Origin: Cellulomonas taurus
GTDB lineage: Bacteria > Actinomycetota > Actinomycetes > Actinomycetales > Cellulomonadaceae
NCBI RefSeq assembly: GCF_012931845.1
Contig: NZ_CP051884.1
Coordinates: 2,480,001-2,544,000 of the forward strand
Direction of reading: 5' to 3'
Length of the DNA: 64,000 bases
The notes under the pieces are model-generated. The model saw nothing but the letters and a program-made list of their open reading frames with translations, did no database searches and was not told the origin of the DNA. This document shows, piece by piece, positions 8,715 to 23,233 of this stretch. Each line of letters starts with the position of its first letter. Position 1 is the first letter of the stretch. Both the position numbers and the translations under genes were made by a program.

Positions 8715-11522
<2,808 letters not shown>

Positions 11523-11651
11523 TAGCACTCCCGGATTCCGCGCCCCGAACCTGCAGTGCCGGGACGTCCACGGTTGGCCCGACCGACATGGACGGGCCCC
11601 GACCATCGTAGGTGAGGCGCTCCGGCCAGCGACAACCTTCGGTGTTCGCTC

Positions 11652-12950
11652 TCAGCGTCCTGTGAGTTCGGCGGCGAGCCGCGGTGCCAGCTCACCGCGC
11701 ACCGCGTCGGCCACCGACACCCGGTCGAGGCCCGACCAGTCGGCCAGCAGGGCGAGTTCCTCTGCCAGGTCCGCCGTCAGCTCCGCCGGGGCCGCCGGGT
11801 GGCCGGGCACCGGGTGTGCCGCCAGCACCCGGAGCACTCCGGCGGCACGATCGGCCTTGAGGTCGACCAGCGCGGCGGGGCGTTCGCCGTGCAGGAACGG
11901 CAGCACGTAGTAGCCGTGCACCCGCTGGGCCTCCGGCACGTAGATCTCGATCCGGTAGCGGAGCCCGAACAGCTCCTCCAACCGGCGCCGTTCGAACACC
12001 AGCGGGTCGAACGGACTCAACAGCGCACGCCCGGTGGCTCGGCGCGGCAGGTCGGCCTCGGCGTGCATCAGCACCGGCCGCTCCCAGCCGCGCACCGTCA
12101 CCGGCAGCAGCTCCCCCGCCTCGACCAGCTCGGCCACCGCGCGGCGACCGTCCGCACCCTTGATCCGGAAGTAGTCCAGCAGACAGCGCTCGGTGGCGAC
12201 CCCGTGCGCCCGGGCGGCGATCGCGACCAGACGCCGGATCGCCTCGGCGTCGTCCGGCTCGCCGGCCAGGACCTCGGGCGGGAGCACCCGCTCGGTCAGG
12301 TCGTAGCACCGCTCGAACTGGGCGTTCCGGCGTGCCGACGTCACCTCGCCCGTGAAGAACAGGTATTCCAGGACGTGCTTGGCGGCGGTCCAGTTCCAGC
12401 CCCACTGGTCCCGCTCCCGCGGATGCTCGCCCTCCACCCGCAGGTGCACCTGGCGGGCGGTGAGCGGTCCCTCGGCGGCGATCAGGGCCCGGACCTCGGC
12501 GACCAGGGGTGAGTGGCGCAGCGGCACCTCCTTGATCGACCCCCAGGCGTAGGCCCGGTAGGCGCGGCGGCGCCAGCCCAGCAGCGCGTAGGTCGAGGGC
12601 GGCACGAAGGACGCCTCGTGGGCCCAGGACTCCACCAGCCGACGGGGCGCGGTGCCGGAGGCCCGGTCGATCAGCCCGGTGTCATAGGGACCGACCCGCG
12701 AGAACGTCGGCATCAGGTGGGCGCGGGCGAGCACGTTCACCGAGTCGATCTGCAGCAGCCCGAGTCGGTCGATCACCTGCTGGAACTGGCGCATGGTCAC
12801 CGGACCGGTGCGAGGGCGGCGCGGGCGGTCGAGGCCCTGGGCGCGCAGGGCGATCCGCCGGGCCTGGGACAGGGACAGCGACTCCACCGGTCGTCGGCCG
12901 GTGAGCGGCGTCGGGGTGGCGTCGGCGGGTTTCGCGGTCACGCGTCCCAT
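11652..12950 (-). CDS. YcaQ-like DNA glycosylase / winged-helix protein
   Basis: A 432-residue protein of the YcaQ/AlkZ family (HTH_42). In characterised members these are DNA glycosylases that unhook interstrand crosslinks and other bulky alkyl lesions. The catalytic Gln-x-Asp motif appears as LLQIDSVNVLARAHL near residue 65, followed by the family's WAHEASFVP and WNWTAAKHVLEYLFFTGEV blocks. Three winged-helix repeats are expected from the family. The ATG at 12950 is chosen over 12971 because the tail before it looks non-conserved. It lies between hpf and secA on the same strand, with no obvious functional tie to them. Confidence 0.85.
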   Translation of the reverse strand: MGRVTAKPADATPTPLTGRRPVESLSLSQARRIALRAQGLDRPRRPRTGPVTMRQFQQVIDRLGLLQIDSVNVLARAHLMPTFSRVGPYDTGLIDRASGTAPRRLVESWAHEASFVPPSTYALLGWRRRAYRAYAWGSIKEVPLRHSPLVAEVRALIAAEGPLTARQVHLRVEGEHPRERDQWGWNWTAAKHVLEYLFFTGEVTSARRNAQFERCYDLTERVLPPEVLAGEPDDAEAIRRLVAIAARAHGVATERCLLDYFRIKGADGRRAVAELVEAGELLPVTVRGWERPVLMHAEADLPRRATGRALLSPFDPLVFERRRLEELFGLRYRIEIYVPEAQRVHGYYVLPFLHGERPAALVDLKADRAAGVLRVLAAHPVPGHPAAPAELTADLAEELALLADWSGLDRVSVADAVRGELAPRLAAELTGR

Positions 12951-12978
12951 GGTGCCCGGCGGGTCCGACACGCGGACG

Positions 12979-13017
12979 CGACGACGCCCCGCCGCACGGG
13001 GCGCCGGGGCGTCGTCG
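12979..13017 (-). terminator. Hairpin downstream of hpf
   Basis: A perfect 12-bp stem, CGACGACGCCCC with GGGGCGTCGTCG, encloses 15 bases that can fold further. It lies just past the hpf stop and before the YcaQ-like gene, so it probably separates the two units. Confidence 0.65.
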
Positions 13018-13049
13018 GGGCGACCGGGTGCTGTCGCACGCGGACGCGA

Positions 13050-13700
13050 TCAGGCGGTGGCGGTCACCGGTTCGCCGGAGGGCACGTCCTCCGCGTTCAG
13101 GTCGAGCTTGATCACGCCGTAGCTCCATCCGCGCCGGCGGTACGCCACCGAGGGCTGGCCGCTGTCGGCGTCGACGAACAGGAAGAAGTCGTGGCCGACC
13201 AGCTCCATCTCGTACAGGGCGTCGTCGAGGGTCATCGGCCGGGCACCGTGGGTCTTCTCCCGGATCACCACCGGGGAGTCGCCGAGCTGTGTCTCGACGG
13301 CACCGTCAGCGGTGCGGGTGACCTCCTCGGGCTCGGGTTCCGGCGCGGGGCTGAGGTCCGCGGTGTCCGGCAGCGGCGGGGTCACCGGGTTGCGGCGGTG
13401 GTTCTTGGTGCGGTCACGGGCGCGACGCAGGCGTTCGGCGAGCTTGTCGATCGCGAGGTCCAGCGCTCCGTAGCGGTCGTCGGCGCACGCCTCGGCCCGG
13501 ATCACGGGACCCTTGCCGATCACTGTCAGTTCCACCCGCTCCGCTGCGGCTGCCTGACGCGGGTTCGGCTCGTGTGTCACCTCGACGTCGATCCGCTGCG
13601 CACGGGGGGCGAGGGATTCCAGCTTGGTGAGCTTGTCCGCGACGTGCTCGCGGAAGCGCTCGGGGATGTCGGTGTGACGGCCTGCGACGATGATCTCCAT
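13050..13700 (-). CDS. hpf: Long-form ribosome hibernation-promoting factor
   Basis: A 216-residue long HPF. The N-terminal domain (residues 1-110) opens MEIIVAGRHTDIPERFREHV and carries the basic ribosome-binding surface. A variable acidic linker (about 115-155) leads to the C-terminal dimerisation domain, with MELVGHDFFLFVDADSG and AYRRRGWSYGVIKL. Long HPFs pair two 70S ribosomes into 100S dimers, or stabilise stored ribosomes in mycobacteria, during stationary phase. The ATG is preceded by a GGAGGAG site. The 167-base gap upstream presumably contains its promoter; I could not single one out. Confidence 0.94.
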   Translation of the reverse strand: MEIIVAGRHTDIPERFREHVADKLTKLESLAPRAQRIDVEVTHEPNPRQAAAAERVELTVIGKGPVIRAEACADDRYGALDLAIDKLAERLRRARDRTKNHRRNPVTPPLPDTADLSPAPEPEPEEVTRTADGAVETQLGDSPVVIREKTHGARPMTLDDALYEMELVGHDFFLFVDADSGQPSVAYRRRGWSYGVIKLDLNAEDVPSGEPVTATA

Positions 13701-13867
13701 GGGGACTCCTCCTCGGAGTTCCGGGGGGCGGGTCGGGGACCCACCCGGTGACCTGCTCGGGAACGTGACCCCTTGCGGGGGCTGTACCGCACCACCTCCT
13801 CACGCGGCCGACCGCGGGAGAACCCACATCTCCAGCGGCTCCGCCGGTCGATGTCCGAGACACCACG

Positions 13868-14923
<1,056 letters not shown>

Positions 14924-15025
14924 TCCCCAGGATCGATCCAGCGCTCGACGATGATCCAGCAGCACGGACCGCCGTCTGGGGACCCTCTCGCGGAACGCGG
15001 CCCTGTGGACAGCGGGACAGCTCGG

Positions 15026-16714
15026 TCACCCCGCGAACGACGGGTACCGCACGTCGTCCGCCACAGCCACCCAGCTCGGCCCCGACCGGGAGTAGATCTG
15101 GTCCTCGCTGTTGCTCAGGTACACCACGCTGTCCCCCTTGCCCCCGGCGATGTCCACCGGGTCGGCGATGGCACCCCGCGGCTCGCTGGCACCGGCGAGG
15201 GGCACCAGGTGGTAGACCTCCGTGACCACCGAGGAGGAGATGCCGAGCACGCCCAGCGAGGACTCGTCGACCCAGACCACCCGACTGGCGTCGACCAGGG
15301 TGGCACCGACCCGCTGCGCCGGTCCGACCGACTGCGGGGTGCCGGAGTCGTCGCGGACCACGGCGGTGACATCGATGCGCACACCGTCGGCCCCGTCCGA
15401 GATCACGGCGATCCGGCTGGCGTCCCGGGCGATTCTGACCGCCCGCACCTCCCGGTCCACCAGCCAGTCGGCGTCGATCCTGATCGTGCTCCCGGCGTCG
15501 TTCACGGCGATCAGCTGGCTGCTGTCGGCCACCGCGGTCCACACCCAGCCCAGCCGGTCGACCGAGGGTGGCACCAGCGCGGACTCGGTGGCGAGCAGGG
15601 TGGTCGACCGTTGGGCATCGGTCGGGAGGGTGATGAGCTTCGCGGAGCCGGACAGGCCGACCCGCAGCGGCCCACCGGGCTGCCGGGCGGGTGAGCGCAG
15701 ATCCAGCCCGGAGACTGAGTCGACCCCGTCCACCGGGACGAACTCGCCGTGGCTGAGCTGCACCAGCGTGGCACCGCCCTGCACCGCCTCCAGGGCTCCG
15801 CCGGGGTCCTGGCCCCGATCGAGGGTGACCGGATCCGGCTCCATGGCGACACCGTCGGCGGAGACCTCGACGGTGCGCACCCGCGCGAGCCGCAGGGAGG
15901 CTTCCAGCTGGGCCTGCATCAGGCTGCGGTCGTGGGGTTCGGCGGGGAGGCCGCCGGCGGCCAGGCTGATCGCGGCGACCCCGTCGGCGTCCACCGAGAC
16001 TGCGTCAGGTTGCAGAGTGGCGCCTTCCGGGATGGCGGTGCGGACGGCGTCCCGGAGCCAGGGCGAGGGGCCGGCGATCAGCGCGCGCACGATCGACGTC
16101 GCCAGGTTCCGCAACGGGAACCAGCGGGTCTCCGGCACCAGGAACGTCTCGTCCTGGGACAGGAAGTACAGGGTGGACGAGCGGTAGATCGCCTCGAAGT
16201 TCGGTTCGGAGAGCACGACACCGTCGTCGAGGGCGGCGATGCGCCACTGGCCCTCCGAGTCCTGCACCATGCCGAAGCTCAGGGTCTCCTCCGCACTGGG
16301 CCCCGCCTGGCTGTACCGGCCGTCGGCGTCGATCCGGGCGGCGACCTTGACCGTCACCTGCACCTCGGAGCCGTCCAGCCGCAGCTTGGGGCTGGACGCC
16401 GTCGGGTAGACGACGACCCGCTCGCGGGGCGTCCAGGTGCGGCGGGTCTCCCCGGACAGGTATTCGCGGGCGTTGCGGAAGTCGTCGCTCTCGGTGTCGG
16501 AGCGACGGGAGAACCCGGCCGCGCTGGCGCCGAGGAAGCCGCGCACGATGTCCTCCGGGCTGCCGTCCTGCGGCGGGGGGTCGCCGAGCAGCTCCACCGA
16601 CTCCTGTTCGGTGTCCTGGTCCACGCCGACGCCGACCGGGCCGGAGGTGGGCATGGCGGCGCAGCCCACCAGGGCGAAGAGCACCACGAGCAGCAGCGCG
16701 ATCCGTCGGGTCAT
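15026..16714 (-). CDS. lpqB: Lipoprotein LpqB
   Basis: A 562-residue lipoprotein. A signal peptide of about 20 residues ends in the lipobox LVGC, so the mature protein is tethered outside the membrane. A GerMN-like region (about residues 170-290) precedes a beta-propeller-like C-terminal half. In mycobacteria LpqB binds the extracellular part of the MtrB kinase and tunes its activity. Here it is the third gene of mtrA-mtrB-lpqB, and its ATG overlaps the mtrB stop in ATGA, supporting coupling. Length is normal for the family. Confidence 0.93.
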   Translation of the reverse strand: MTRRIALLLVVLFALVGCAAMPTSGPVGVGVDQDTEQESVELLGDPPPQDGSPEDIVRGFLGASAAGFSRRSDTESDDFRNAREYLSGETRRTWTPRERVVVYPTASSPKLRLDGSEVQVTVKVAARIDADGRYSQAGPSAEETLSFGMVQDSEGQWRIAALDDGVVLSEPNFEAIYRSSTLYFLSQDETFLVPETRWFPLRNLATSIVRALIAGPSPWLRDAVRTAIPEGATLQPDAVSVDADGVAAISLAAGGLPAEPHDRSLMQAQLEASLRLARVRTVEVSADGVAMEPDPVTLDRGQDPGGALEAVQGGATLVQLSHGEFVPVDGVDSVSGLDLRSPARQPGGPLRVGLSGSAKLITLPTDAQRSTTLLATESALVPPSVDRLGWVWTAVADSSQLIAVNDAGSTIRIDADWLVDREVRAVRIARDASRIAVISDGADGVRIDVTAVVRDDSGTPQSVGPAQRVGATLVDASRVVWVDESSLGVLGISSSVVTEVYHLVPLAGASEPRGAIADPVDIAGGKGDSVVYLSNSEDQIYSRSGPSWVAVADDVRYPSFAG

Positions 16715-18537
16715 CGGTCGGCTCCGTTCTGCTGGGCGGCGCGCTCGGCCGCTGCCTCGGCCCGGATCTGGGCGTCCCGCAGCGCCTGGGCGGCACGGGC
16801 GCGTTCGACGATCTCCATCGATCCGGTCACCGCCGGGAGATCGGGCAGGGCGGCGGGGTCGGATCCGTCCGCGCGGTAGTCGTCCACCGGGGTGTCGTCG
16901 ATCAGGTCGTCCTCGGGCTGCAACGGCAGCGGCGAACCGGTGAGGGTGATCCCGGCGCGCAACGGCAGGGTCAGCCGGAAGGCGGCACCGTGGCCCGGGC
17001 GCCCCCATGCCTCCAGCCAGCCGCCGTGCAGGTGGGCGTCCTCCAGGGAGATCGCCAGCCCGAGTCCGGTGCCGCCGGTGGTCCGGGCGCGGGCCGGGTC
17101 GGCGCGCCAGAACCGGTCGAAGACGTGATCGGCCTCGTCCCGGGTCATCCCGACCCCGTGGTCCCGGACCGTGACCGCGACGGCCCGGGCATCGGTGGCG
17201 ACGGTGACCTGCACGTCGGTGCCCTCCGCGTGTTCGATCGCGTTGACGAGCAGGTTGCGCAGGACCCGCTCGACCCGGCGCGGGTCGATGTCGGCGACGC
17301 ACGGGGTGCCGGGTTCCACCACGCTGAGCCAGGAGCCCTTGCGTTCGGCGAGCGGGACCGCCTGGTCCACGGCGGCGGCGACCACGTCCCGCACGTCCCG
17401 CGCCTCGACGTCGAGCATCGCGGCGCCGGCGTCGAACCGGCTGATCTCCAGCAGGTCGGCGAGCAGGTCCTCGAAGCGGTCGAGCTGGGTCTGCATCAGT
17501 TCGGCGGAGCGGCGCAGCACCGGGTCCAGGTCGTCGCGGGAGTCGTAGATCATCGACCCCGCCATCCGCACCGTGGTCAGCGGGGTGCGCAGCTCGTGCG
17601 AGACGTCGGAGACGAAGCGGCGTTGCATCGCCGACAGGTGCTCCATCCGCAGGATCTGGTCCTGGAGGGTGTCGGTCATCGCGTTGAAGGAGCGGCCGAG
17701 CCGGGCCATCTCGTCCTCGCCGCGCACCGCCATCCGCCGGGTGAGGTCGCCGTCGGCGATCTGTTCGGCGGTCTCCGCCGCCTGCTGCACCGGGCGGACC
17801 GCCTGCCGGGTGACGAACCAGGTCATGCCGACCAGGATCGCGACCAGCACGCTGGCGCCGATCGCCAGCACGCCCTGCAGGAAGCTGAGCTGCTCCTGCT
17901 CGGCCTGCAGGCTGTACAGCAGGTAGAGCTCGTAGGTGCCGGCGGCGGGCACGGTGACCGTCTGGCCGACCATCACCGCGGGGTCGACGCCGGTCTCGGT
18001 GGGCCAGCCGACCGACTGCCAGCGCTGGCCGTCGCCCTCGGCGGTGGCGAGCCGCAGGTCCGGGGACACCAGGGCGACCATCGTGGAGTCGGTGGAGGCA
18101 CCGGTGACCAGGATCGGCTGCTGCTGACCGCTGGTCCGCAGCACGGAGACCTCGCGTTCCCCCGACCCCCCGGCCCGCAGGCTGCGCACCGTGTCGTTGA
18201 GCAGCTGCTGCACCTCGGGGGCGGTGGTGGCGGTGGAGGCGTCGATGGTCTCCTGCGCCTGGGCGGCGGCACGGGCGCTCTCGGCCAGCACCTGGTCGAC
18301 CCGCTGGGTGAAGAGTCCGTCGCGCACCGAGACGGACAGGTATCCGCCCAGCACCGCGAGCGCCACCAGTCCCCCGGCCAGGGTCAGGGTCAGCACCCGC
18401 AGCTGCAGCGAGCTGCGCCAGGCCCGGGTCAGGTGCCGCAGGCGCCGGGCGGTGCGGACGCTGACCAACCGCCACGTCCGGGCCAGCCGGTGCGGGGTCC
18501 TGACCGCCGCGCCGGACACCGGCTGGTCGTCGGTCAT
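16711..18537 (-). CDS. mtrB: Sensor histidine kinase MtrB
   Basis: A 608-residue membrane kinase. The first membrane helix is near residues 45-70, an extracytoplasmic sensor follows (about 70-215), then a second helix (about 215-240), HAMP, the H-box VSHELRTPLTTVRM (about residue 312), the N-box LRNLLVNAIEHAEG and the G-boxes RDHGVGM and GGTGLGLAIS. It phosphorylates MtrA. The MtrAB system controls cell-wall hydrolase genes, division and osmotic responses in actinobacteria. The start overlaps the mtrA stop by ATGA. The C-terminal tail is acidic then Ala/Arg-rich. Confidence 0.95.
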   Translation of the reverse strand: MTDDQPVSGAAVRTPHRLARTWRLVSVRTARRLRHLTRAWRSSLQLRVLTLTLAGGLVALAVLGGYLSVSVRDGLFTQRVDQVLAESARAAAQAQETIDASTATTAPEVQQLLNDTVRSLRAGGSGEREVSVLRTSGQQQPILVTGASTDSTMVALVSPDLRLATAEGDGQRWQSVGWPTETGVDPAVMVGQTVTVPAAGTYELYLLYSLQAEQEQLSFLQGVLAIGASVLVAILVGMTWFVTRQAVRPVQQAAETAEQIADGDLTRRMAVRGEDEMARLGRSFNAMTDTLQDQILRMEHLSAMQRRFVSDVSHELRTPLTTVRMAGSMIYDSRDDLDPVLRRSAELMQTQLDRFEDLLADLLEISRFDAGAAMLDVEARDVRDVVAAAVDQAVPLAERKGSWLSVVEPGTPCVADIDPRRVERVLRNLLVNAIEHAEGTDVQVTVATDARAVAVTVRDHGVGMTRDEADHVFDRFWRADPARARTTGGTGLGLAISLEDAHLHGGWLEAWGRPGHGAAFRLTLPLRAGITLTGSPLPLQPEDDLIDDTPVDDYRADGSDPAALPDLPAVTGSMEIVERARAAQALRDAQIRAEAAAERAAQQNGADR

Positions 18538-19220
18538 GACGCCGGGGTCGGTCCCGCCTTGTACCCGACGCCGCGGACGGTCACCACGATCTCCGGGCGC
18601 TCGGGGTCGGCCTCGATCTTGGAGCGCAGCCGCTGCACGTGGACGTTGACCAGCCGGGTGTCGGCGGCGTGCCGGTAGCCCCACACCTGCTCCAGCAGGA
18701 CTTCCCGGGTGAAGACCTGCCAGGGCTTGCGGGCCAGCGCGACCAGCAGGTCGAACTCCAGCGGGGTGAGGGAGATGACCACGCCGTCCCGGGTGACCCG
18801 GTGGCCGGTGACGTCGATGGACAGGTCGCCGATCCGCAGGTGCTCCGGCGCGGGCTCGTCGGAGCGCCGCAGCCGGGCCCGCACCCGGGCGATCAGCTCC
18901 TTGGGCTTGAACGGCTTGGAGATGTAGTCGTCGGCGCCCGACTCCAGGCCGAGCACCACGTCGACGGTGTCGGCCTTGGCGGTGAGCATCACGATCGGCA
19001 CCCCGGACTCGGCCCGGATCAGGCGGCACACCTCGGTGCCGTCCCGGCCGGGCAGCATCAGGTCGAGCAGCACCAGATCCGGCTGACTGGCGCGGAAGGC
19101 GTCCAGCGCCTCGTCGCCGTCGGCGCAGAACACCGGCTCGAAACCCTCCGACCGCAGCACGATGCCGATCATCTCGGCCAGTGCCGTGTCGTCGTCGACC
19201 ACCAGGACGCGTCCCTTCAT
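18534..19220 (-). CDS. mtrA: Response regulator MtrA
   Basis: A 228-residue OmpR-type regulator. The receiver domain has acidic residues DDD at 9-11, phospho-acceptor Asp53 in LLDLMLPG, and the Lys in SKPFKPKEL. The C-terminal winged helix ends VVTVRGVGYKAG. MtrA is an essential or near-essential regulator in many actinobacteria, linked to wall remodelling and chromosome replication. It heads the mtrA-mtrB-lpqB operon, and its start codon is 77 bases from the divergent gene at 19298, so that short gap must hold both promoters. Confidence 0.96.
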   Translation of the reverse strand: MKGRVLVVDDDTALAEMIGIVLRSEGFEPVFCADGDEALDAFRASQPDLVLLDLMLPGRDGTEVCRLIRAESGVPIVMLTAKADTVDVVLGLESGADDYISKPFKPKELIARVRARLRRSDEPAPEHLRIGDLSIDVTGHRVTRDGVVISLTPLEFDLLVALARKPWQVFTREVLLEQVWGYRHAADTRLVNVHVQRLRSKIEADPERPEIVVTVRGVGYKAGPTPAS

Positions 19221-19297
19221 CCCGCCATGATGGCATCCGCGACAGGCTGACGTGGCACGATGTCGACCAGTTGCGCCACCGAGACCCAGGAGCACCG

Positions 19298-20455
19298 ATG
19301 ACCAGCCCGTCGGAGCAGGAACCCCAGCCGACCGAGCCCGGTGCCGAACGACCGGCACCGCGCTACGGCCAGTACGCCCCGCCGGGGTGGCAGGCACCGG
19401 GTGCCGCGACGCCGCCCGCCGCGCCCCCGGCGCCGGGCTGGGGCCAGGCACCGGGCTGGGGCGCCGGTCAGCCGGTGGGCTACCAGCAGCACACCCCGCC
19501 GCCGGTGCAGCAGTTCCGGCCGATGGCGGTGCAGCCGGGGATCGTCCCGCTGCGCCCGCTGAGCGTGTGGGAGATCATCGACGGCGCGTTCCGCGCGGTC
19601 CGGCACAACCCGAAGGTGATGTTCGGCGTCACCGTGGTGGGTGTGGCCGTCTCGGTGCTGATCTCCGCGGTCATCACCGCCTACGCCTCCCCGTTCACCA
19701 CCGATCTGGTCCGCAGCGTCTACGACGGGCTGACCCCCGCCGAGTCGGACGAGCTGGCGTCGGTGATCGGCCCCGCCTACGCGACGGTGTTCTCCCTGCC
19801 GGTGTCGCTGGTCTTCACCCAGATCATCACCGGCGTGCTGATCCGCTCGGTGAGCCAGTCGGTGCTGGGCAAGGTGGCGACCCCCGCCGAGGTGTTCCGC
19901 GGGCAGGGTGGCCGGCTGGCCCGGGTGGTGGGCTTCGCCGCGCTGTCGGTGCTGGCGACCCTGGTGGTCGGCGCCGCGTTCGTCGGGCTGGTGGTCCTGG
20001 CCTCGTCCGCGAGCCTCGGCGCCGGTGTGGCGGTGGGACTCCTCGGGCTGCTGGCCTTCGTGGCCGCCGCGCTGTGGTTCTCGGTGCGCACGCTGCTGGT
20101 GCCCGCGGGGTTGATGCTGGAGGGCGGCACGTTCTGGACCACGGTGGCCCGCGGCTGGCGGTTGACCCGGGGTGGCTTCTGGCGTCTGACCGGGCTGTAC
20201 CTGCTGGTGCTGATCGCCTCCTCGGTGGTCGCCGGGATCATCGGGGTGCCGTTCAGCCTGATCGCCGGACTGGTCACCCAGGACATGTCGCTGACCAGCT
20301 TCGGTGCGGTGGCGATCGTCTCGGTCGGTGAGGTGATCGCGACGACCCTGACCACGGTGTTCGCCGCCGGTGCCTACGCCCTGGCCTACATCGACGCCCG
20401 GATGCGGACCGAGGGCCTGGACGTGGAGCTGGCCCGGGCGGCGGCGCAGGACTGA
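19298..20455 (+). CDS. Membrane protein with GDPD-type membrane domain
   Basis: A 385-residue protein. The first about 85 residues are Pro/Gln/Gly-rich and probably disordered in the cytoplasm. Five to six membrane helices follow, including FGVTVVGVAVSVLISAVI and LVVGAAFVGLVVLASSASLG. Such proteins are often labelled 'glycerophosphoryl diester phosphodiesterase membrane domain', but no catalytic domain is present, so enzymatic activity is not implied. The ATG at 19298 is preceded by CCAGGAG. It opens a tight run with DUF4129, DUF4350, MoxR and DUF58 genes, which suggests shared envelope work. Confidence 0.75.
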   Translation: MTSPSEQEPQPTEPGAERPAPRYGQYAPPGWQAPGAATPPAAPPAPGWGQAPGWGAGQPVGYQQHTPPPVQQFRPMAVQPGIVPLRPLSVWEIIDGAFRAVRHNPKVMFGVTVVGVAVSVLISAVITAYASPFTTDLVRSVYDGLTPAESDELASVIGPAYATVFSLPVSLVFTQIITGVLIRSVSQSVLGKVATPAEVFRGQGGRLARVVGFAALSVLATLVVGAAFVGLVVLASSASLGAGVAVGLLGLLAFVAAALWFSVRTLLVPAGLMLEGGTFWTTVARGWRLTRGGFWRLTGLYLLVLIASSVVAGIIGVPFSLIAGLVTQDMSLTSFGAVAIVSVGEVIATTLTTVFAAGAYALAYIDARMRTEGLDVELARAAAQD

Positions 20456-20459
20456 CCGC

Positions 20460-21077
20460 GTGCGCGTCGAGGTCCCGGTCGTCCCGGATGCCGATCAGGC
20501 CCGGGAGTGGCTGCAACGCGAGCTGGCGAACGTCGTGTACCGCGAGCGGGAGAGCCTGCTGCAGCGGTTCTGGGACTGGCTGTCCGGGCTGTTCACCTCG
20601 GTGCCCTTCGGCGGGGACGGCGGCCCGTGGTGGCTGCTCGGCCTGCTGGCGCTGATCGCGCTGGTCGCCCTGATCGCGTTCTGGGTGGCCGGGCCGGTGC
20701 GCCGCACCGACCGCACCGCCGGTCGGTCGGCCCGGGTCCTGGCGGAGGACGACACCCGCGGCGCGGAGGATCTGCGCGCGGCGGCGAACGCGGCGGCGAA
20801 CGCCGGGGACTGGGCGACGGCGGTGGCGGAGCGGTTCCGCGCCCTGGTCCGTGGCCTGGAGGACCGGGCGGTGCTGGACGAGCGACCCGGACGCACGGCA
20901 CGCGAGGCGGCGGCCGCCGCCGGGCAACGGTTCGGTGAGCACGCCGAGCGCCTGCACCGTGCCGCCGCCCTGTTCGACGGGGTGGTCTACGGCCACCACG
21001 ACGCCCGACCGGAGGACGACGCCGAGCTGCGCGACCTGGACCGCACCATCGACCGGGCCCGGGTGGGCAGCCGATGA
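20460..21077 (+). CDS. DUF4129 domain membrane protein
   Basis: A 205-residue protein with one membrane helix (about residues 55-80, WWLLGLLALIALVALIAFWV). The C-terminal soluble DUF4129 region is built around AANAGDWATAVAERFRALVRGLE, with many Arg and Ala residues. In transglutaminase-linked clusters this domain occurs beside DUF58 and MoxR, as here. The GTG at 20460 starts four bases after the previous stop. The end overlaps the next gene by four bases. Function is unknown. Confidence 0.8.
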   Translation: MRVEVPVVPDADQAREWLQRELANVVYRERESLLQRFWDWLSGLFTSVPFGGDGGPWWLLGLLALIALVALIAFWVAGPVRRTDRTAGRSARVLAEDDTRGAEDLRAAANAAANAGDWATAVAERFRALVRGLEDRAVLDERPGRTAREAAAAAGQRFGEHAERLHRAAALFDGVVYGHHDARPEDDAELRDLDRTIDRARVGSR

Positions 21078-22257
21078 GCGCGACGGCGGTCCTGGGCGAC
21101 GGCACGACTGCCCGCGGACGGGCGGCCTCGCGCTGGCGGCGGCTGCGCTGGGTGCTGATCGTGGTGGGGGTGGCGCTGGTCGCCGGGGTCGCCGCCCTGC
21201 TGCCCGGACCGCGGACGTCCGCCACCCCGCTCGGCCCGGACAACCCGGGCAAGGACGGCGCGATGGCGGTGGCCGAGGTGCTGCGCGACCAGGGCGTGCG
21301 CGTCGACTACGTGCGCAGCACCGGGGACGCGCTGGCCGCGGCCGATGCCGACAGCACGCTGCTGGTCACCACCGACCTGGTGCTCAGCACCGCTCAGGTC
21401 GGGGCGCTGGTGGACTCCCCCGCCGATCTGGTGCTGGTGGACTCCCCCGTGCTCGCCGCCGCCGCCACCGAGGGCACCCTGGGCTTCGGCTACCCGGCCG
21501 GGGAGGTCGCCTCGGCTCGGCACACCGCTCAGTGCCCCGATCCCGATGCCCAGGCCGCGGGGGCGATCCGGACCGGCGGTGTCGGGGTGAACGGGGTGAC
21601 CGGCAGGCGGCCGACCACGCTGTGCTTCCCGCTCGGCGACGGCAGTCACGGCTACGGCAGCACCGAGGTCGACGGCCGCCGGATCGACCTGATCGGCGAC
21701 AGCCTGCTGATCAGCAACGACCGGGTCACCGACGAGGGCAATGCCGCGCTGGCACTGCGCACGCTCGGTCGCCACGATCACCTGGTCTGGTACGTCCCGA
21801 CCTCCGGCGACACCAGCGCGGCGGCGGCACCGGGCGGCGGGGTGACCGATCTGCTCCCGCCCCAGGCGGTGCAGCTCGGCCTGCTCGGTCTGCTGGTGCT
21901 GCTCGCGCTGGCGTACTGGCGCGGCCGACGACTCGGGCCGGTGGTCAGCGAGCGCCTGCCGGTGGTGGTCCGCGCGGCGGAGACCACCCGGGGCCGGGCA
22001 CGGCTGTACCGCCGCGGCCGTGCCTATGGTCACGCCGCCGCCGCCCTGCGCGCCGGGGCCGCCGACCGCTGCGCCCGACGGCTCGGGCTGCCGACCTCGT
22101 CCAGCCCGCAGCACCTGGTCGACGCCCTGGCCCGGGCCACCGGACGGGACCCGACCGCCATCGGTGAGCTGCTGTACGGCCCACCCCCCACCGACGACCC
22201 GGGTCTGCGTTCCCTGACCTGCCACCTGGACGAGCTGGAGAGCGAGGTTCACCACCC

Positions 22258-22261
<4 letters not shown>
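21074..22261 (+). CDS. DUF4350 domain membrane protein
   Basis: A 395-residue protein with an N-terminal helix (about residues 20-42) and a second helix around 270-290 (LGLLGLLVLLALAYWRG). Between them lies an extracytoplasmic DUF4350 domain, a Rossmann-like fold related to the GATase-like domain, with VAEVLRDQGVRVDYVRS and LLVTTDLVLS. The C-terminal cytoplasmic tail is helical and Arg-rich. It overlaps both neighbours by ATGA/GTGA junctions, so the five-gene run is almost certainly one operon. Role unknown. Confidence 0.82.
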
Positions 22262-23229
<968 letters not shown>

Positions 23230-23233
23230 GCCG

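Noticed and set aside
14924-14965. An upstream ATG for comF at 14965.
   Set aside because: The added residues do not resemble the family opening and contain no better ribosome-binding site than the ATG at 14923.
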